DNA of 64,000 nucleotides from Chaetorhynchus papuensis (Eukaryota > Chordata > Aves > Passeriformes > Rhipiduridae), in NCBI GenBank assembly GCA_013396525.1, contig VWYX01000252.1, positions 394,372 to 458,371 on the forward strand. The letters are read 5' to 3'. Every line of letters starts with the position of its first letter. Position 1 is the first letter of the stretch. The notes beneath the pieces were generated by a model. That model saw nothing but the letters and a program-made list of their open reading frames with translations. It ran no database searches and was not told the origin of the DNA. Below are positions 12,791 through 24,540 of this stretch, piece by piece. A program made the translations under genes and the position numbers.

Positions 12791-13929
12791 AACCAGGCGA
12801 GGGTTGACTTTTTGAATCAGGCTTTCTCTGGAAGATACCAAAGAGAAGCAAACCAAGGGTGGCTGAGGGTGACTGAAGGTGTGCTCAGGTGGGCAGGGGG
12901 CCCGGGTGAGTTTCTGGAGGCAGGCACTGGGTTCAGAAGGTTTCCCAAAGGCCTGGTTCTCATGGTGTTACACGAGCAGTGTGCGCTGCGATGTGCGGGG
13001 TGATCGGATCCTCAGAGTGGCTCCTGATGAGCAGTGGCAGTCCAAAAGCACCTTGCTTTAACCCCAAAGAGGAGGCGGGCTTTATTGTCTCCTCAGGTAA
13101 TAAATCCCTGCAGTGCCTGGTGCTCCCGGTCCCATTTGTTGTACAGAGCAGGAGATTTTTCACTCCCCCAGATTAGGATCTGCCTTTTTTTTGGGTCTTC
13201 CATCAATAAAATTAACTTTTCCCTTCTCTGTGCACCTATGAAGGATGTTGCTTTGCTCTCTTGCAGGCAGTGTCTGAAATTTTCAATTCATAAAGCTGGA
13301 TTTGCTCAAATCTCTTGTTTTCATTCCCTGGAGATAAAGGGGACACTTGCTGCCTGTGCAGCTGCAGCCCAGCGTTAACCCTTTGTCCTTCAGGCTTTGT
13401 TTTGTGTGAGAGGCCATGGGGAAGGTTTTACCAAATGTGATAATTCTATGGGAAAAAATCCCTATCTCAGCTCTTGTGTATTTGGAAATGCTCAGAAGTT
13501 AAGGGATTTCTGTAAGGTGATTGATTCTCAAAATGCAGCCAAGTACAGTGGGCATCAAGACTGGGGGAGCCCTAAGAATATTTGGCAAAATACCCAAACC
13601 ATCCAGCCCAACCAACCAAAAGATACTTCTTACTTGTCTGAGTAGAAATGGGGCAGTTTGGGATTAACTTTTTGGGGAGCGAGTCCTCAGTTTCCTGAGG
13701 CAGATCTCTGCAGACACATGGCGGATAAAAGCTGCTGCAGGATGAAAATGAGGGAGCAGAGTCCTTCACCAAAGCCGCTTTCCAGGCAAAGGATGATCAG
13801 GAAAAGCTCTTCCAAAGGGGGAGAAAACCTCAAAAACCCCCAGGCAATCAAGCTTCAGCTCTCCCCTGTCATCATGGGCTTGCCAGGGGCATTCAGATGG
13901 TGGCTGGAGCCTCGCTGAATTTTCACTGA
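12791..13929. other. Non-coding stretch, no gene recognised
   Basis: No gene or transposon recognised. A weak juxtaposed splice signal (pyrimidine-rich ...CTCAG followed by GTAATA) sits at about 13096/13097, but the donor half is poor. Short unrelated open frames only. Confidence 0.45.
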
Positions 13930-14340
13930 TGTCTAAAATTAATCAAAATGAATGTTATCCATTTAGTGCATAATCCCTTCTGTAGGCTGTGCGTAGGCAT
14001 AATCGAGGGATGCCAAGTGTATTACATTACCTGGGATATTTGGGGATATTTTTATTCTACTCAAAGTAATCTGCAAGATCTGATATGAAGAGACACAAAA
14101 GGTTAGTTGAAAGCAGACAAGAACTGAATCATTGACTTGAGGAGGAACTGCATTGTGCAAGCTGTAATGCTCCTTCTTATTCATTACTGCAATTATAATT
14201 ATGGAACCCAAAGTATTTAATTGGCCTCCCAGACTCTTCACACTGAATAGATTATTGTTACCATTTAAAAAAAATATCCTCTTATGCATTGCAAATACAT
14301 GTGCGTGTTGCTCTCTGGCTCTCAAGAGGTTTCTTTGTTT
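13930..14340. promoter_or_regulatory. AT-rich candidate conserved non-coding element
   Basis: About 400 bases of AT-rich, non-repetitive sequence with ATTA/TAAT cores, a TTTAATTGGCC segment near 14217 and an octamer-like ATGCATTGCAAAT near 14285-14297. It has no tandem repeat or transposon signature. Together this suggests a homeodomain/POU-responsive element, which is inference only. Confidence 0.35.
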
Positions 14341-16559
14341 ATGTGATGAGCGATTAACTGAATTAGGGATCTTTGCTGTGTTGTGTCAAAGGAAAATCCA
14401 GCGGAAGAAGAATTCTTCCCGGATGTCAGGTGATATTAGAAGCTTTAAAAACAAAACTTCATGCATTAAAACCGCCAAAACCCAGTGCAATCAGGGCTGT
14501 TAAAAGAGTTTTCAGAAGTGTGAAATTCTGGAGGGTGGAGTCAGCACTTGGAGCTGAATTCCCCCTGCTCTGGTCTCGTGGCAGTGGGCTGTGGGGTTGT
14601 GCCCACTGGTCCAAAATGAGCCTGCTCCAGTTCATCTGGGAAGAGCTGGCTCAGATTGGCTTGTTCTATGCGACTTTGTGTCTTGTGTGTGTAACAAACA
14701 GACACATTTAATTACCAAGCAGTAATTCCATCCGCAGGGCTCTCGTGAGCCTCCAAACGCAGGCAAAGCCTGTTTGTTCTCCATTAACAGCAGAAAGGTG
14801 CGGAAAGGTTTGTTTTTCCGCCCTCGTTCCGGCATCCCTCGTGCCTCTCAGGCAGCATTTATTGTCCTTTCCCGATCTTTTAATGCTTGCACAAATGGAA
14901 GGACAGCGAGTTTGGATATACCCAGCTCGTAACTTCCCATCCAAACGGCTCTTTAATGGAGCGTTCCGCCGGAATTGCCGGCTCTCCTCGTTGGCTGATC
15001 CTCGCTGAGGGGCGGTGGGGGACGCGGGCTGAAACCATCACACACAAAGATGCTGTGTGTAACACTTGGCAGGAGGACCTGAAATTGGATTACAAGCTCC
15101 TATTCCAGCAAGTAAACGTCCGCGGTGTTTTTTATAGCTTATCTCTATTCATCTCTGTTTGCAGGCTCTGCTTGCCAAGCGTTAATGTAAACACTCTATT
15201 TTGAGACGTCGGTCCATTTGCCTTCTGGAAATCCTTCTTTTATAAGGTGGTAGTAAAGTCTGTGCATAAAACCAAAATAGCTCCGTGGTCATAACTGCAC
15301 TAATGCTGCCGGTGCCGCGTGGCTGGCGGTGCTGGCCGCCTTACCTGGGGTCCTTGGGATTAGGGATGGAGCTGTTTGGGAACAGGAGCAACCAGGGCAG
15401 GGAGATACCAGCTCTGTGTGTGTGTGTGTATGTATATAGATATGTGTGTGTGTATATATATATATATGTATGATTCTTCTCTCTAGTGAGGCTGGAGATC
15501 TCTGATAGTTGAATTTGAAGGAATTCAATTGACTTTCAACTTATTGGACTCATTTCCAATAGTGTCCTAGAAGAAATTTCTTAGAGTTGGTGCTCGGTGC
15601 AAGATGGGTGATGGTTCAAACTCAATCAGGAGATTTAGGGAATGGTTTTATTGTGTTGTTGGTTTGGCCGAAAAAATTGTATATGGAAAGATCACCTGAA
15701 AGAGATTAAAAAGAGAAAACGAACCAATTTTGTGTGTCCAGCCAAGCAGTTGCGTATTCTGCTGGTGTAATATGTTGCACAATATTTTGGAAGGAACTGT
15801 AAATTCTGGGAAACATGGCCTGGAAAATGTGCGAAGAATCCCGGCATTCTGTGAATGTGCAATCTGTGCAGTTCTCGGAGGGAACTGGGTGTCAAGTACT
15901 TAAGAATATTTACTGGTTCAGAGCCTTCTCGTGTTTATTTTGGGCTGCTTTGTGATTGGAAAAAAGCGTAAGGATTGAGATGCTTCCTTGCCTCCTTTGA
16001 GAGGACCGACAGAAGTGAATGAGGAGATGAAGGCGGAACTTCCCAGCGGAGAGCTGTTTGTATGGGAATGAAATGAAAATGTGCCTTCGTAGCGTCAGGA
16101 AATCTGTAAATAAAACCTGTTTTTCTTCCTCTGTTTGCTCCAGTTTCCTGAAAACTTGTTTACATATTAAAGGGTGTTAAACTGTCTTCCTTTGTGGCAG
16201 GTCTTACTTAGAGCTGGGCTGAAGCAATGGGAATGAAAGGCTCCCATCACTGCTATGGATAACGGGGCTGGCCTTGTGACAGTCTCTGGGAATTGATTTG
16301 GCAGGAAAAAGAAAAGATTATTTTCTGGCATTGCCATGAGGTCAGGGAGGGAAGGAAGGTACAGGAGAAGCTTCCTACACCCATTTGGGGTAGGGGGACA
16401 GCCATTAAACAGGGCACCTTTCTGCTGCCACCTGCTTGGCAATGCTTCCTGAGATGAGAATTTGAGGTTGTTACTGATGCTGGTGTAACAGTGGTGTCTG
16501 GAGGAGCTTGTTCTCGTTTAAAAATGTAATTTGGCCCCACTGACCGCAAGAAAAAGGGG
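14341..16559. other. Non-coding stretch with one GT/TA microsatellite
   Basis: No gene recognised. The stretch contains a GT/TA microsatellite (15414-15472, listed separately). A moderately AT-rich block at 15085-15250 could be regulatory. Many short frames overlap on both strands and look random. Confidence 0.45.
15414..15472. repeat. Compound (TG)n(TA)n microsatellite
   Basis: Alternating TG and TA dinucleotides with a few interruptions (TGTATGTATATAGATATG then TG and TA runs). Alternating purine-pyrimidine DNA of this kind is length-variable and prone to Z-DNA or cruciform structure. Confidence 0.9.
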
Positions 16560-16720
16560 TGAGAGGAGAGACATCCCTGGAAGTGTTCAAAACCCAGATT
16601 AGACAGGGCTTGGAGCAACCTGGTCTAGTGGAAGGTGTCCCTGCCCATGTCAGGGAGTTTGGAACAAGATGATCTTTAAGGTCCTTCCAACCCAAGCTAT
16701 TCCTGATTCTGTGACACAGT
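16560..16720 (+). mobile_element. CR1 LINE 3' fragment (plus orientation)
   Basis: Contains the sense-strand CR1 tail: 'catccctggaagtgttcaa', 'gcaacctggtctagtgg', 'aggtgtccctgcccatg', 'gatctttaaggtccttcc' and then 'aacccaagctattcctgattctgtgac', a mutated form of the terminal repeat. It is the only clear plus-strand copy in the window. It is 5'-truncated and non-coding. The left boundary is approximate. Confidence 0.93.
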
Positions 16721-17229
16721 AAACCTGTGAAATTTCATTAAATTTGAGACCTAATTGTGATGCCTTCTGAGAAGGCTCTTGGTCAGGCAGGAGCCTGTGA
16801 CTGAAACATGTTCAAGTGATGTTTGGAGTGGAAAACAAAACACAGCTCAATCACACTGTTCGATAAACACATTTTTACTGGTCTGTAATACTTTGATGCT
16901 ATGTTAGACTTGCAGTTTAGGTGTTGTTTCTGCAGCACCCCTTCGCTCTCAGCCATCAGGGACCTTGGGATCAGGTGTGCTCTGCGTGATCGTGTGAGCG
17001 ATGTGTGTGATCAGCCTCCCTGGTGACAAATGGCAACTGTCGCTTAATTTTTATCCCCAATTATGTAGCTCCAGGACCCATTTTTCAGGTGGAATGTTGG
17101 AGCCATTAAGAAGAAATAAGTAAACTCTGCTGTATTCCATCATTTTTGGCAGCTACCCAGTGGTCTGTAGCCTTAATATATGTGCATTTCTATGCAGGTA
17201 TTTTTCATAGGGCTTCTGCCTGGGACTGT
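16721..17229. other. Non-coding stretch, no feature recognised
   Basis: Moderately AT-rich DNA between a CR1 copy and a CpG-rich patch. I recognise no gene, RNA or repeat. Confidence 0.45.
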
Positions 17230-17540
17230 TTGACGCTTCGCTTGCTGACTTCACTCGGGGCAGGAGCGAGTGTTAAGTGAATCCCGGCCCCGGCGCGTGG
17301 AGCCGTCGCTGGCTCCGTGCGCGTTCGCAGCTCCGCTGGCACGGGAGGTGTTTGATGCCTTCAGCTGCAATGTTTGTAGCCTCGAGTAAGGCAAACTCTT
17401 CCCTAAGCCGTGAGCGCTGAGGGGAGGTGACGCTGCTCTTGTTTTCCTTGCCAGATTAGGGCCGGCGGTGCGGGGATTGCTGCCGGAGCATCGGAGCAGC
17501 CGCGCTCCATCCCCAGGCTCAGGCGGGACCAAACCGTGCC
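17230..17540. promoter_or_regulatory. Small CpG-rich patch
   Basis: Local concentration of CpG (CCCCGGCGCG, GAGCCGTCGC, GTGCGCGTTCGC and others) within otherwise CpG-poor sequence. It lies within a 204-codon minus-strand open frame (17251-17865) that has no recognised domain. It could be an internal promoter, an unmethylated enhancer or a GC-rich chance patch. Confidence 0.3.
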
Positions 17541-18960
17541 AGTTGTGCTGGGTGTTTTCCTTCGAAAGCAGTGAGCATCGCAGCCTCGGGTTGCTGTAAT
17601 GCCAAACCGAGTGAGGAGTCCATAGTGTCCTCACCTCCTCTGTTAAGGGGACGGAATTCCTGCTTCGTGTGAACGTGTAGGATTTCCGAGCTGTTGGCTT
17701 CGTTTCCAGTGAAAGCAACGCAGTGATTCGTGGATGATTTGACATTTGCAGGGGTCGTTTGAGGGAAGCTGGGTTACCTTGGGAGGGCTGACAGAGTCTG
17801 TGCTTGGCCTCGGCCGCCCTTCGGGTGATGATGGAAAGTTTTGGTGAGAGGCCCTGTGGCTTCACTGGGAATCTGTCCTTGTGCTTTATGTGTGTTTGTT
17901 TATGACCTTCCTAAGTTGAGGGAACAGCCTCCAAGTTTCCCTGATTCTTTAGCAGATTGATAGGTGAATATTCACATAAAAACACCTGAACCTGACAGGT
18001 GCTGCTGAGCTGGTGGGATGTCTGTCTTTCCTTGCTGTTCTTGATGTGATGAAGATGCTCCACTTCCTCTAGAGGAAACATGGGAGATGAGGATGTGTTT
18101 TGTTTCCGGAGGAGATTTTGTGACAAGTTTGTTAAATTTGACCTCTCCAAAATGGCAGAAGAAGTTTATCTAAAACCATCAGGTTCTTCCTGATATGAGC
18201 AACCAAGATCATGGAAAGGTGGCTGAAAGAGATTAACTTTATTTCTGAGATAGGATCAGAGCTATTAGATGGTTTCTAATTTAGTTTTGAAAGTCCTCCA
18301 TTTGCAGGGGATCCGGTGACGTTCCTGGCAGCTTTTGCACGTGCTTATCTGTCCTGGCAGCTTTTGTATTTCTAAGTTTTACAACTATTACGTTTAAACC
18401 TTCCTTGCTGGAGAGGTGTGTGCTGTAAAATTGCTCAATGGGATTTCGGCAGGTGTGTGCAGATTGCTGGGGCCAGGCCAGAGCTCACCGGCTCTGGAGC
18501 GGCTTCCCAGCTCCAGCCTGAGCCAGGGGAGGAAAAGAATTCAGCAAGCCCCGTTCAGGATAATGTGATTTGCTGCAAAAGTCTGTATTTTTAGGATGTT
18601 TACTACAGAGGACTGAAATTACGTGGGCAATTTGTTGCCCTTGACAAGAGAAAATGTATCTCCGGTGAAATTTCATACTAAAAGCAATCTTTTAATGGAC
18701 CTTTTCCTTCCAAGCTCGGTGCTGTAATGGCACTGCTTGCACCGTAAATCAAGGTGCTCCTTGTGCTGGGACCGCAGAGCCGGGCTCGGGGCGGACGTTT
18801 CTGTTCTCCGGGGGAGCAGTTCCGGCACTGGAGCCCAGCTTGGTTCATTATTTTCTGTGGCTACAGCCTGTGGTCTGTGGAAAAGAATCCTCCTGGCGCC
18901 AGGCTGGGGCCCCAGCAGTGTCCAAACCCTACACTCCTGCTCTGGATTGGCACCACCAGA
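17541..18960. other. Non-coding stretch, no gene recognised
   Basis: No recognisable gene, repeat or RNA. A short near-duplicate (TCCTGGCAGCTTTTG) occurs around 18325 and 18352. Open frames are short and unrelated to known families. Confidence 0.45.
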
Positions 18961-19156
18961 CCCAGGGAGGCTGAGTGGATCCTCTGCTGCCCAAACCAGA
19001 CCCAGGGAGGCTAAATGGATCCCCTGCTGCCCAAACCAGACCCAGGGATACTGTGTAGATCCCCTGCTGCCCAAACCAGACCCACGGATGCTGTGTGGAT
19101 CCCCTGCTGCCTAAACCAGACCCAGGGATGCCGTGTGGATCCCCTGGTGCTGGAAT
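18961..19156. repeat. 40-bp minisatellite, about 4.9 units
   Basis: Units begin at 18961, 19001, 19041, 19081 and 19121. Each starts CCCAGGGA (one has CCCACGGA) and contains a conserved TGGATCCCCTGCTGCC-like core and an AAACCAGA end. The unit is not a multiple of three, so the repetitive peptides seen in minus-strand frames rotate register and do not indicate a protein. Units diverge by a few bases each, which suggests an established rather than brand-new array. Confidence 0.9.
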
Positions 19157-22100
19157 AACAAGGGGTACAGTGGGCAGGGGCTCCTGGGACTCTGCTGAGG
19201 AGCATCCCCAGCACACTTGGACTGTGCTTCCCCTGCCCCATCCGGCCCCTTCTGTCCTGCTGGAGGCTCCCAGTGGATCCACAGCCATTTTGTCATGGGC
19301 CAGGTGTCAGAGCACAGAAATGTGCTTTCAGATCCCGGGGACTTGCTGGGACAGCTCCTGTGCTCAGACACATTTGCTTGGCAATCCAAGGAATTAATGC
19401 TGGGTTTTGTTGACCCACCTGTTCAGGGGGAGGTTTTTAATTACCTTTTTGGTGGCTGGCCAGGGGGAGAATGCCTGTACATGTTCCTTCTCCTCTGTTT
19501 GGTTCTCCCAGCTTGAACACAAAGCGAGCATTAAATTGCCTTTTCAGAAGTATGGCAGGCTTTGGAAGGGGAGCCTGCTCTCCCCTATCCCAGTTGTATC
19601 TCGCACCCTGGGGTGCCAGGAAGTTGAATTTCGAGGGGAAAAGCTCAGCAAAGGTTTCAGGAGGAGCTGGCAGCCGGGATGCTGCAGCACTGCTCAGACA
19701 GCTTCCCACTGGAGAGAGGCTTGGGAAAGGCTGCCTGGGCACCAGCTGGGACTGAGGGAAGGAAGGAAGGAAGGAACACCGGTGCCTGCTGGCATGTTTG
19801 GACACAGTCTCGAGTGAGCACTGGGAGGTGTGGAGTCCTGAGGTGTGTTTGTTCTGGTGTGGATCAGCAGCAGTGCCCTGGTGGGGCGGCTGAGCTGTGC
19901 TCACAGCCGGGGCTGCTCGGAGCCTTTGCAGATTCCCCGTGGCAGCAGCAGAGGATTGTGTGCCCGGACAGGCTCCGGGAGCTGAGCTCTGCTGATAGAT
20001 TTTTCCGTGCTCTTACCCCAGGCGCCCTTTTGTTTCCTCCTCAGTTGACTTTTTGGTGTCCACTGGCTTTTGTAACCCGTCCTTTGCCCCTGGAGCTGGC
20101 AGCAGCAGCAGTTCTGTGTGTGGCTCCCTGTGCTCGCCCTTCTGGCTCCGCTTTAGGGAGAGTGACCTGATGGCTGGGGGGCTGTGGGGACCCATCCCAC
20201 AGTGGGAGCTGTGAAGGAATGAGCGGGGCTGGGCATTGGTGTGGGGCTTTCAGCTGCTTTAATTGCCAGCTCTGCAGCCCCTCCTGAGCGTGTGCCCTCA
20301 GACCAGACCTGTCCTGTCTGCAAAATCTGAAGGTAAATGGCTGTGACAAAAGTGACAAACTCCACTAGAGCCCTCCTTTTTCTCCCCAGCTGCTTTGTCA
20401 AGTGCAGTTGCTCTGGACGCTTGTGGCCGGAGCTGATGGCAAACCCTCCAGCAGGGACGTGATGGGGGCTGCTGGCTGGCTCCAAGGGAAGCCAGCATGA
20501 GTTTGCTGGAAATCCATGTGCATGTTTTCTTCCACACGCGTGGATTCCCCTCCTCTGACTCCTTCCTGCCGGAGCCAAGCACCAAGAAGCACTCGGGTGT
20601 TCTCGCAGGGATTTCAGCCTTGCTGATGGGATGGTTTCCTTGGTTATGGGGGTGTCCCTGACATGGGGGGGTCCGAGGGGAGTTGGGCAGGTGTGGCAGC
20701 ACACCTGGGCTGGTGAGCCGGAGCAGAGCTGGGGCAGATGGAGCCGCTGCCAGCACAGTCGACAGAGATTTCCTTGATGCAGAGAGAGGATAACTCTGAC
20801 CTTCCTCTGAGGGCTGTTAAGGATTAATGTTTGCACAGGGCTTTGAGTATGTCAAGCTTTATGTAAATAGCAGTTATGACTCTTTTATTAATTCCCTCCC
20901 CCAAGTAAATAACCTGTGCTGCGTGTGTTGCTGCAGCCCGTGCGGGCTCTGGGGAAGGCAGCAGGGCTGGTGCTGGGGTGGTGCAGCACCGTGTCCCCTC
21001 CCAGGGCCACTGTGACCCCAGCCACATCTGCAGCCCCTTCCCAGGGCTGTGCTGGGAGCCCAGTTAGGCAGAGGTGCTGGTTTGCAGCCCTGCCCGAGCT
21101 GTCCCCAGGTGTGTGACTCAGTCCTGTCCCTGGGAATGCAGCAGGGGACATTTCCATCAGCCCCTCAGGGCATGCCACCTCCTTACAGCCAGTAACTCTT
21201 TTGGGACTTCAGAGAAATGAGTATGTCCCTCCAAAATGCAGGTCTAAATGTCCTGCCATTTTGTTCTGCAGTGTTGTTGTGCAGAAGAAAATCTGCATTC
21301 ATCCATGTCATTTTGGACTCCATGTTCCAGGAATTTATGACTTGGTTTGCTCTTAATGGGAGATGTTTAAAGAGGGAGAATTAATCTCTGGGGTTTAGCT
21401 CCTCTGCCCTTGTGTTTGTGTGTCTCTAATCACGCAAAAACATTGTTAGAAGAGATGTCTGTGAAAGGTTTGAGATGTGAGACTGACTGAGGTGTTGGAG
21501 CTCATTTCCAAAACTTAAGTGTTGTGCCTAAAACCGTGGAGGGTGGGAACTGGCTCTTTGCCAGTTAGTTACTTAAGTTTAAGAGATCTTTGCATTCAAA
21601 TTACTTATCTGGAGTGCTGGCAGGCTAATAAATTCCAGGGACTGTTCTAAATATTGTCAATCTCCAATGTAATCCTATTAAAATAATTGAGTATTTTCAG
21701 GGTAAAGAATTCCCTCATCCCCTGTCCCTAACACACAGGAGAAAACATGAAAGGCAGCCTGGAGTGTCCTCTGCACATCATTGAGCCGACACAGCTGAGA
21801 TTGCTGGCTGTGAAGCTGTGAGATTCCCAGCAGCCAGGACTTGGAGAGGCACAACACTTGTACCAAAGCGGTCTGCGTTACAATCCTGTGCCTTTTTTGT
21901 GGATGTGAGTGGGCTTTGTCCTCACTCCCTGTTTGATTTGGCCTGATGCACCTTGATTTCAGTGGGAGACTGGTGTTCCCCTCTGGAATTTGTTTTTGGA
22001 ATGCAAAACCTCACCGGGCCTGCTCTGCCCAGGTACCCTGTGGCATTCCCAGCGCATTCAGTGCAAAGGGGAAGCTCTGAGCTCGGTGTGTGTCTGATCC

Positions 22101-23600
22101 TCTCAGCAGTTTCAGTCTGCAGTAGGTGGTAGCAGTCCCCTGCCTGCATCTGTCCCCGTTTAGGAGCTGGATCACATCTCTGGATCTGTTGTTTCAGCTG
22201 AGCTGGGACAATGGACGCTCCCGGTGGCGATGCTGCCGGAGCAGCCCCCAGGACATCAAACGCAGCCCCTGTTGCTTTTTCAGAGTAGACAGTTTCTCCA
22301 GTTTGCCTTTTGATAATCTTCAAATGCAGGCATGACCTGAATTTACAACACGGTGGAAGAAAACGAGAGGAAAAATATCTCCCGACAGCTTTTAAGGTGT
22401 CTTTGACAGCAGTAAACTAGAGAAAATAAGCACAAGTTCTTCCCTTCCCCTTTGCTTTTGTAGGTCACTTCAGGGGAAATCTGAGCAAATCAGAGAACTT
22501 CAAAAACAACCTCCAGCCCAATCGCTTCCACCAGGCACCCAAACCCCCCCTCTGCGCAGCCCACAAACCTCACATTCTCCTTGGCAGCCTCGTGTGAAAA
22601 CCATCTTGGAATAACTCGCCACAAAGAGGACATGAAGTTCCTTTGGTTTGGCAAAGTAAACAGGTTTATTTTTGTTTGCAGAAGGTTTTGCAGTGCAGCG
22701 CCCTGGCAGAGCTGGCCTGCGTCTTTTCCTTGCCTGGGTTTACCCAGCAAGTGTGGAAGATGAGGTCTCTTGGGAAGAGAGGGCACGGGGGGCTGCGTTG
22801 GTGGCTCCTGTCACCCCAACCCTCGTGACTGTGAGGTGCCACATGGTTTGTTTTTCTGCAGAGCAGCACCCTAGCGCTCTGTCCCCGGCACAGGCTCCAT
22901 CTCACCCCCGGGCGCGGGTTACCTTGGGCTCCGTTGGTTTCTGTCGTGCTGCTCTCGGTGAGGCGGGAGCAGAAACGATCCCATAACTCAGCTGGGCTTG
23001 CCCTTGGAGTGATTGAGGTGGCGGGTGATGGCTGCAGAGCCGGATCGATCCGAGCTGGGCTGCGAGGTGCTGCTCACCTGAGCAGAGCTCCAGGAGCAGC
23101 GCTGGGGCTCCTGGCACCGCTCCCGTGCGTGTCAGTGCTGTGGGAAGGGATGAGCCATTACTGCTGAAATATGGTCTCCGTGGGCTCTCAGGGGATGAGG
23201 AAAAGGCTCTTTGCTGCAATAAGGGCGTCAGGATAACACCCCGGCGCTCTCACAGCGGGATGTGGCTCCATAGATTTTTCTCCTCGCTGTTTTTAAAAAC
23301 AACCCAGCAGGTACAGCTGATAAATGATGCTTTGAAGCTGCTTTCAGGTGTCCGGTGATTTTTGGCTGGGATCGTTTATGTGCTTGGATCGTTAGTTTAG
23401 TTCAGCGTGCCCAGGCCTGGCCAGTGGCAGCAGGGCTGCTCTGGGCACTGCCCCGTGTGTGAGGCGTGCAGTGGTGTTGGTCAGAGGAAAGGAGGCGTCT
23501 CTTTATTTGCAGTGAGCTGTGGGAGCAGGCTGTGCTTTGCCGTGGCTTTCGGGGAGCGCTGCAGTGTGCTGGAGGCAGCTCCAGGGGCTGTGTCGGTTCC
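19157..23600. other. Non-coding stretch, GC-rich to mixed, no gene recognised
   Basis: Contains a GGAA run (19756-19775). A 227-codon minus-strand frame (20153-20836) has no recognisable domain. An AT-rich block at 21540-21700 could be regulatory. I found no transposon, RNA gene or convincing exon. Confidence 0.45.
19756..19775. repeat. (GGAA)n microsatellite
   Basis: Five consecutive GGAA-type units on the plus strand. GGAA runs are ETS-factor binding cores, but at this length it is most simply a microsatellite. Confidence 0.85.
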
Positions 23601-23670
23601 GTGTGCGGTGTGGAACACCCCGTGTGCGGTGTGCAACACCCCGTGTGTGGTGTGCAACACCCCGTGTGTG
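23601..23670. repeat. 21-bp tandem repeat, 3 units
   Basis: Three units start at 23601, 23622 and 23643, each GTGTG(C/T)GGTGTG(G/C)AACACCCC, followed by a further GTGTGTG. The unit is a multiple of three, so it gives a short repeated peptide in open frames on both strands; nothing else suggests coding. Confidence 0.88.
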
Positions 23671-24029
23671 TGCAGTGCCTCTGCAGGAGGTTTGTCCTTA
23701 TCCTCTGGAGCAGCACAAATCTGAGCCTTTCTCCCAAAGCCACCTCAAGCAGGGCTGAGGAACTGCTGGAGGAGGTGTGGGTGCCTCATCTCAGCGTTTT
23801 CGTCTCGTTTGCTCAGCTTCCCACATCCTTTGCCCTTACAAAGCAAGATGGAGTTTATTGTCTAATCACCGAAGCTGCCGAGTCAGGACTTGTGTCCAGC
23901 GTGATCGTTGTCAGTGCCAAGAAACAGAATTGAGCAAAATTAAACCCAGACCTGATTGGTGACCTACTTACAGGATGGAGAAGGTGCTGGGATTCTGGCT
24001 GAAGCGAATTCAAATTCCCTATTTCATTG
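23671..24029. other. Non-coding stretch, no feature recognised
   Basis: Mixed sequence between a short tandem repeat and an AT-rich block. No gene, repeat family or RNA recognised. Confidence 0.45.
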
Positions 24030-24540
24030 TATTTCCTTGATTAATAATAAGTGAGTGAAATATCAGTCAAGATTTTTTTTAAAGCAGGGAGGCAGCTTTA
24101 AAACATTACATTTATTTTACCTTGGGAGAACTTAATTAGCTGTCAACAGCACAACACATGAGTGGTGACTTTTGAATGAAATTATGAAATCTCTGCTCCT
24201 GAGGCATTTTTCTCCCTCCTTCCAAGGCAGAGGGAAACACAACAGATATGTTTAGGTAAAAGCTAAGTAATTTTTAGGAGAATGCTTTTGCCTGCACTGT
24301 TTTCTTGTATTAATTACAGAAGTGTATAACCCTTCAGTGCTGATTTGAATGTGAGCAACCAGCACAACCAGGTTATTAAATCAGGTTGCAAGTCTGAGAT
24401 CAGGGTCATGTGGTTCTCTGTTTGATGGGCTAATTTCTTAAGTGATTGAACTTCTATCATTCCACTGGATACCATGGTAATTTACTTATTTCACAAATGT
24501 GATAAATAAACCACAGCCAGCAAATCACTCAAATGGTCCT
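24030..24540. promoter_or_regulatory. AT-rich candidate regulatory block
   Basis: About 500 bp of AT-rich DNA, almost free of open frames, with CTTAATTAGC near 24130, TATTAATTACAG near 24310 and several TTTAAA/ATTTAT elements. The absence of tandem repeats and the density of homeodomain-type cores suggest an enhancer-like element. Conservation is untested. Confidence 0.35.

Noticed and set aside
13080..13105. Recursive-like junction CTCCTCAG|GTAATA
   Set aside because: The donor half is poor and there is no strong downstream donor; much weaker than the 32810 site.
18673..19288. Repetitive peptides (WVWFGQQGIH-like) on the minus strand
   Set aside because: Explained fully by the 40-bp minisatellite; the unit is not a multiple of three and the frame rotates.
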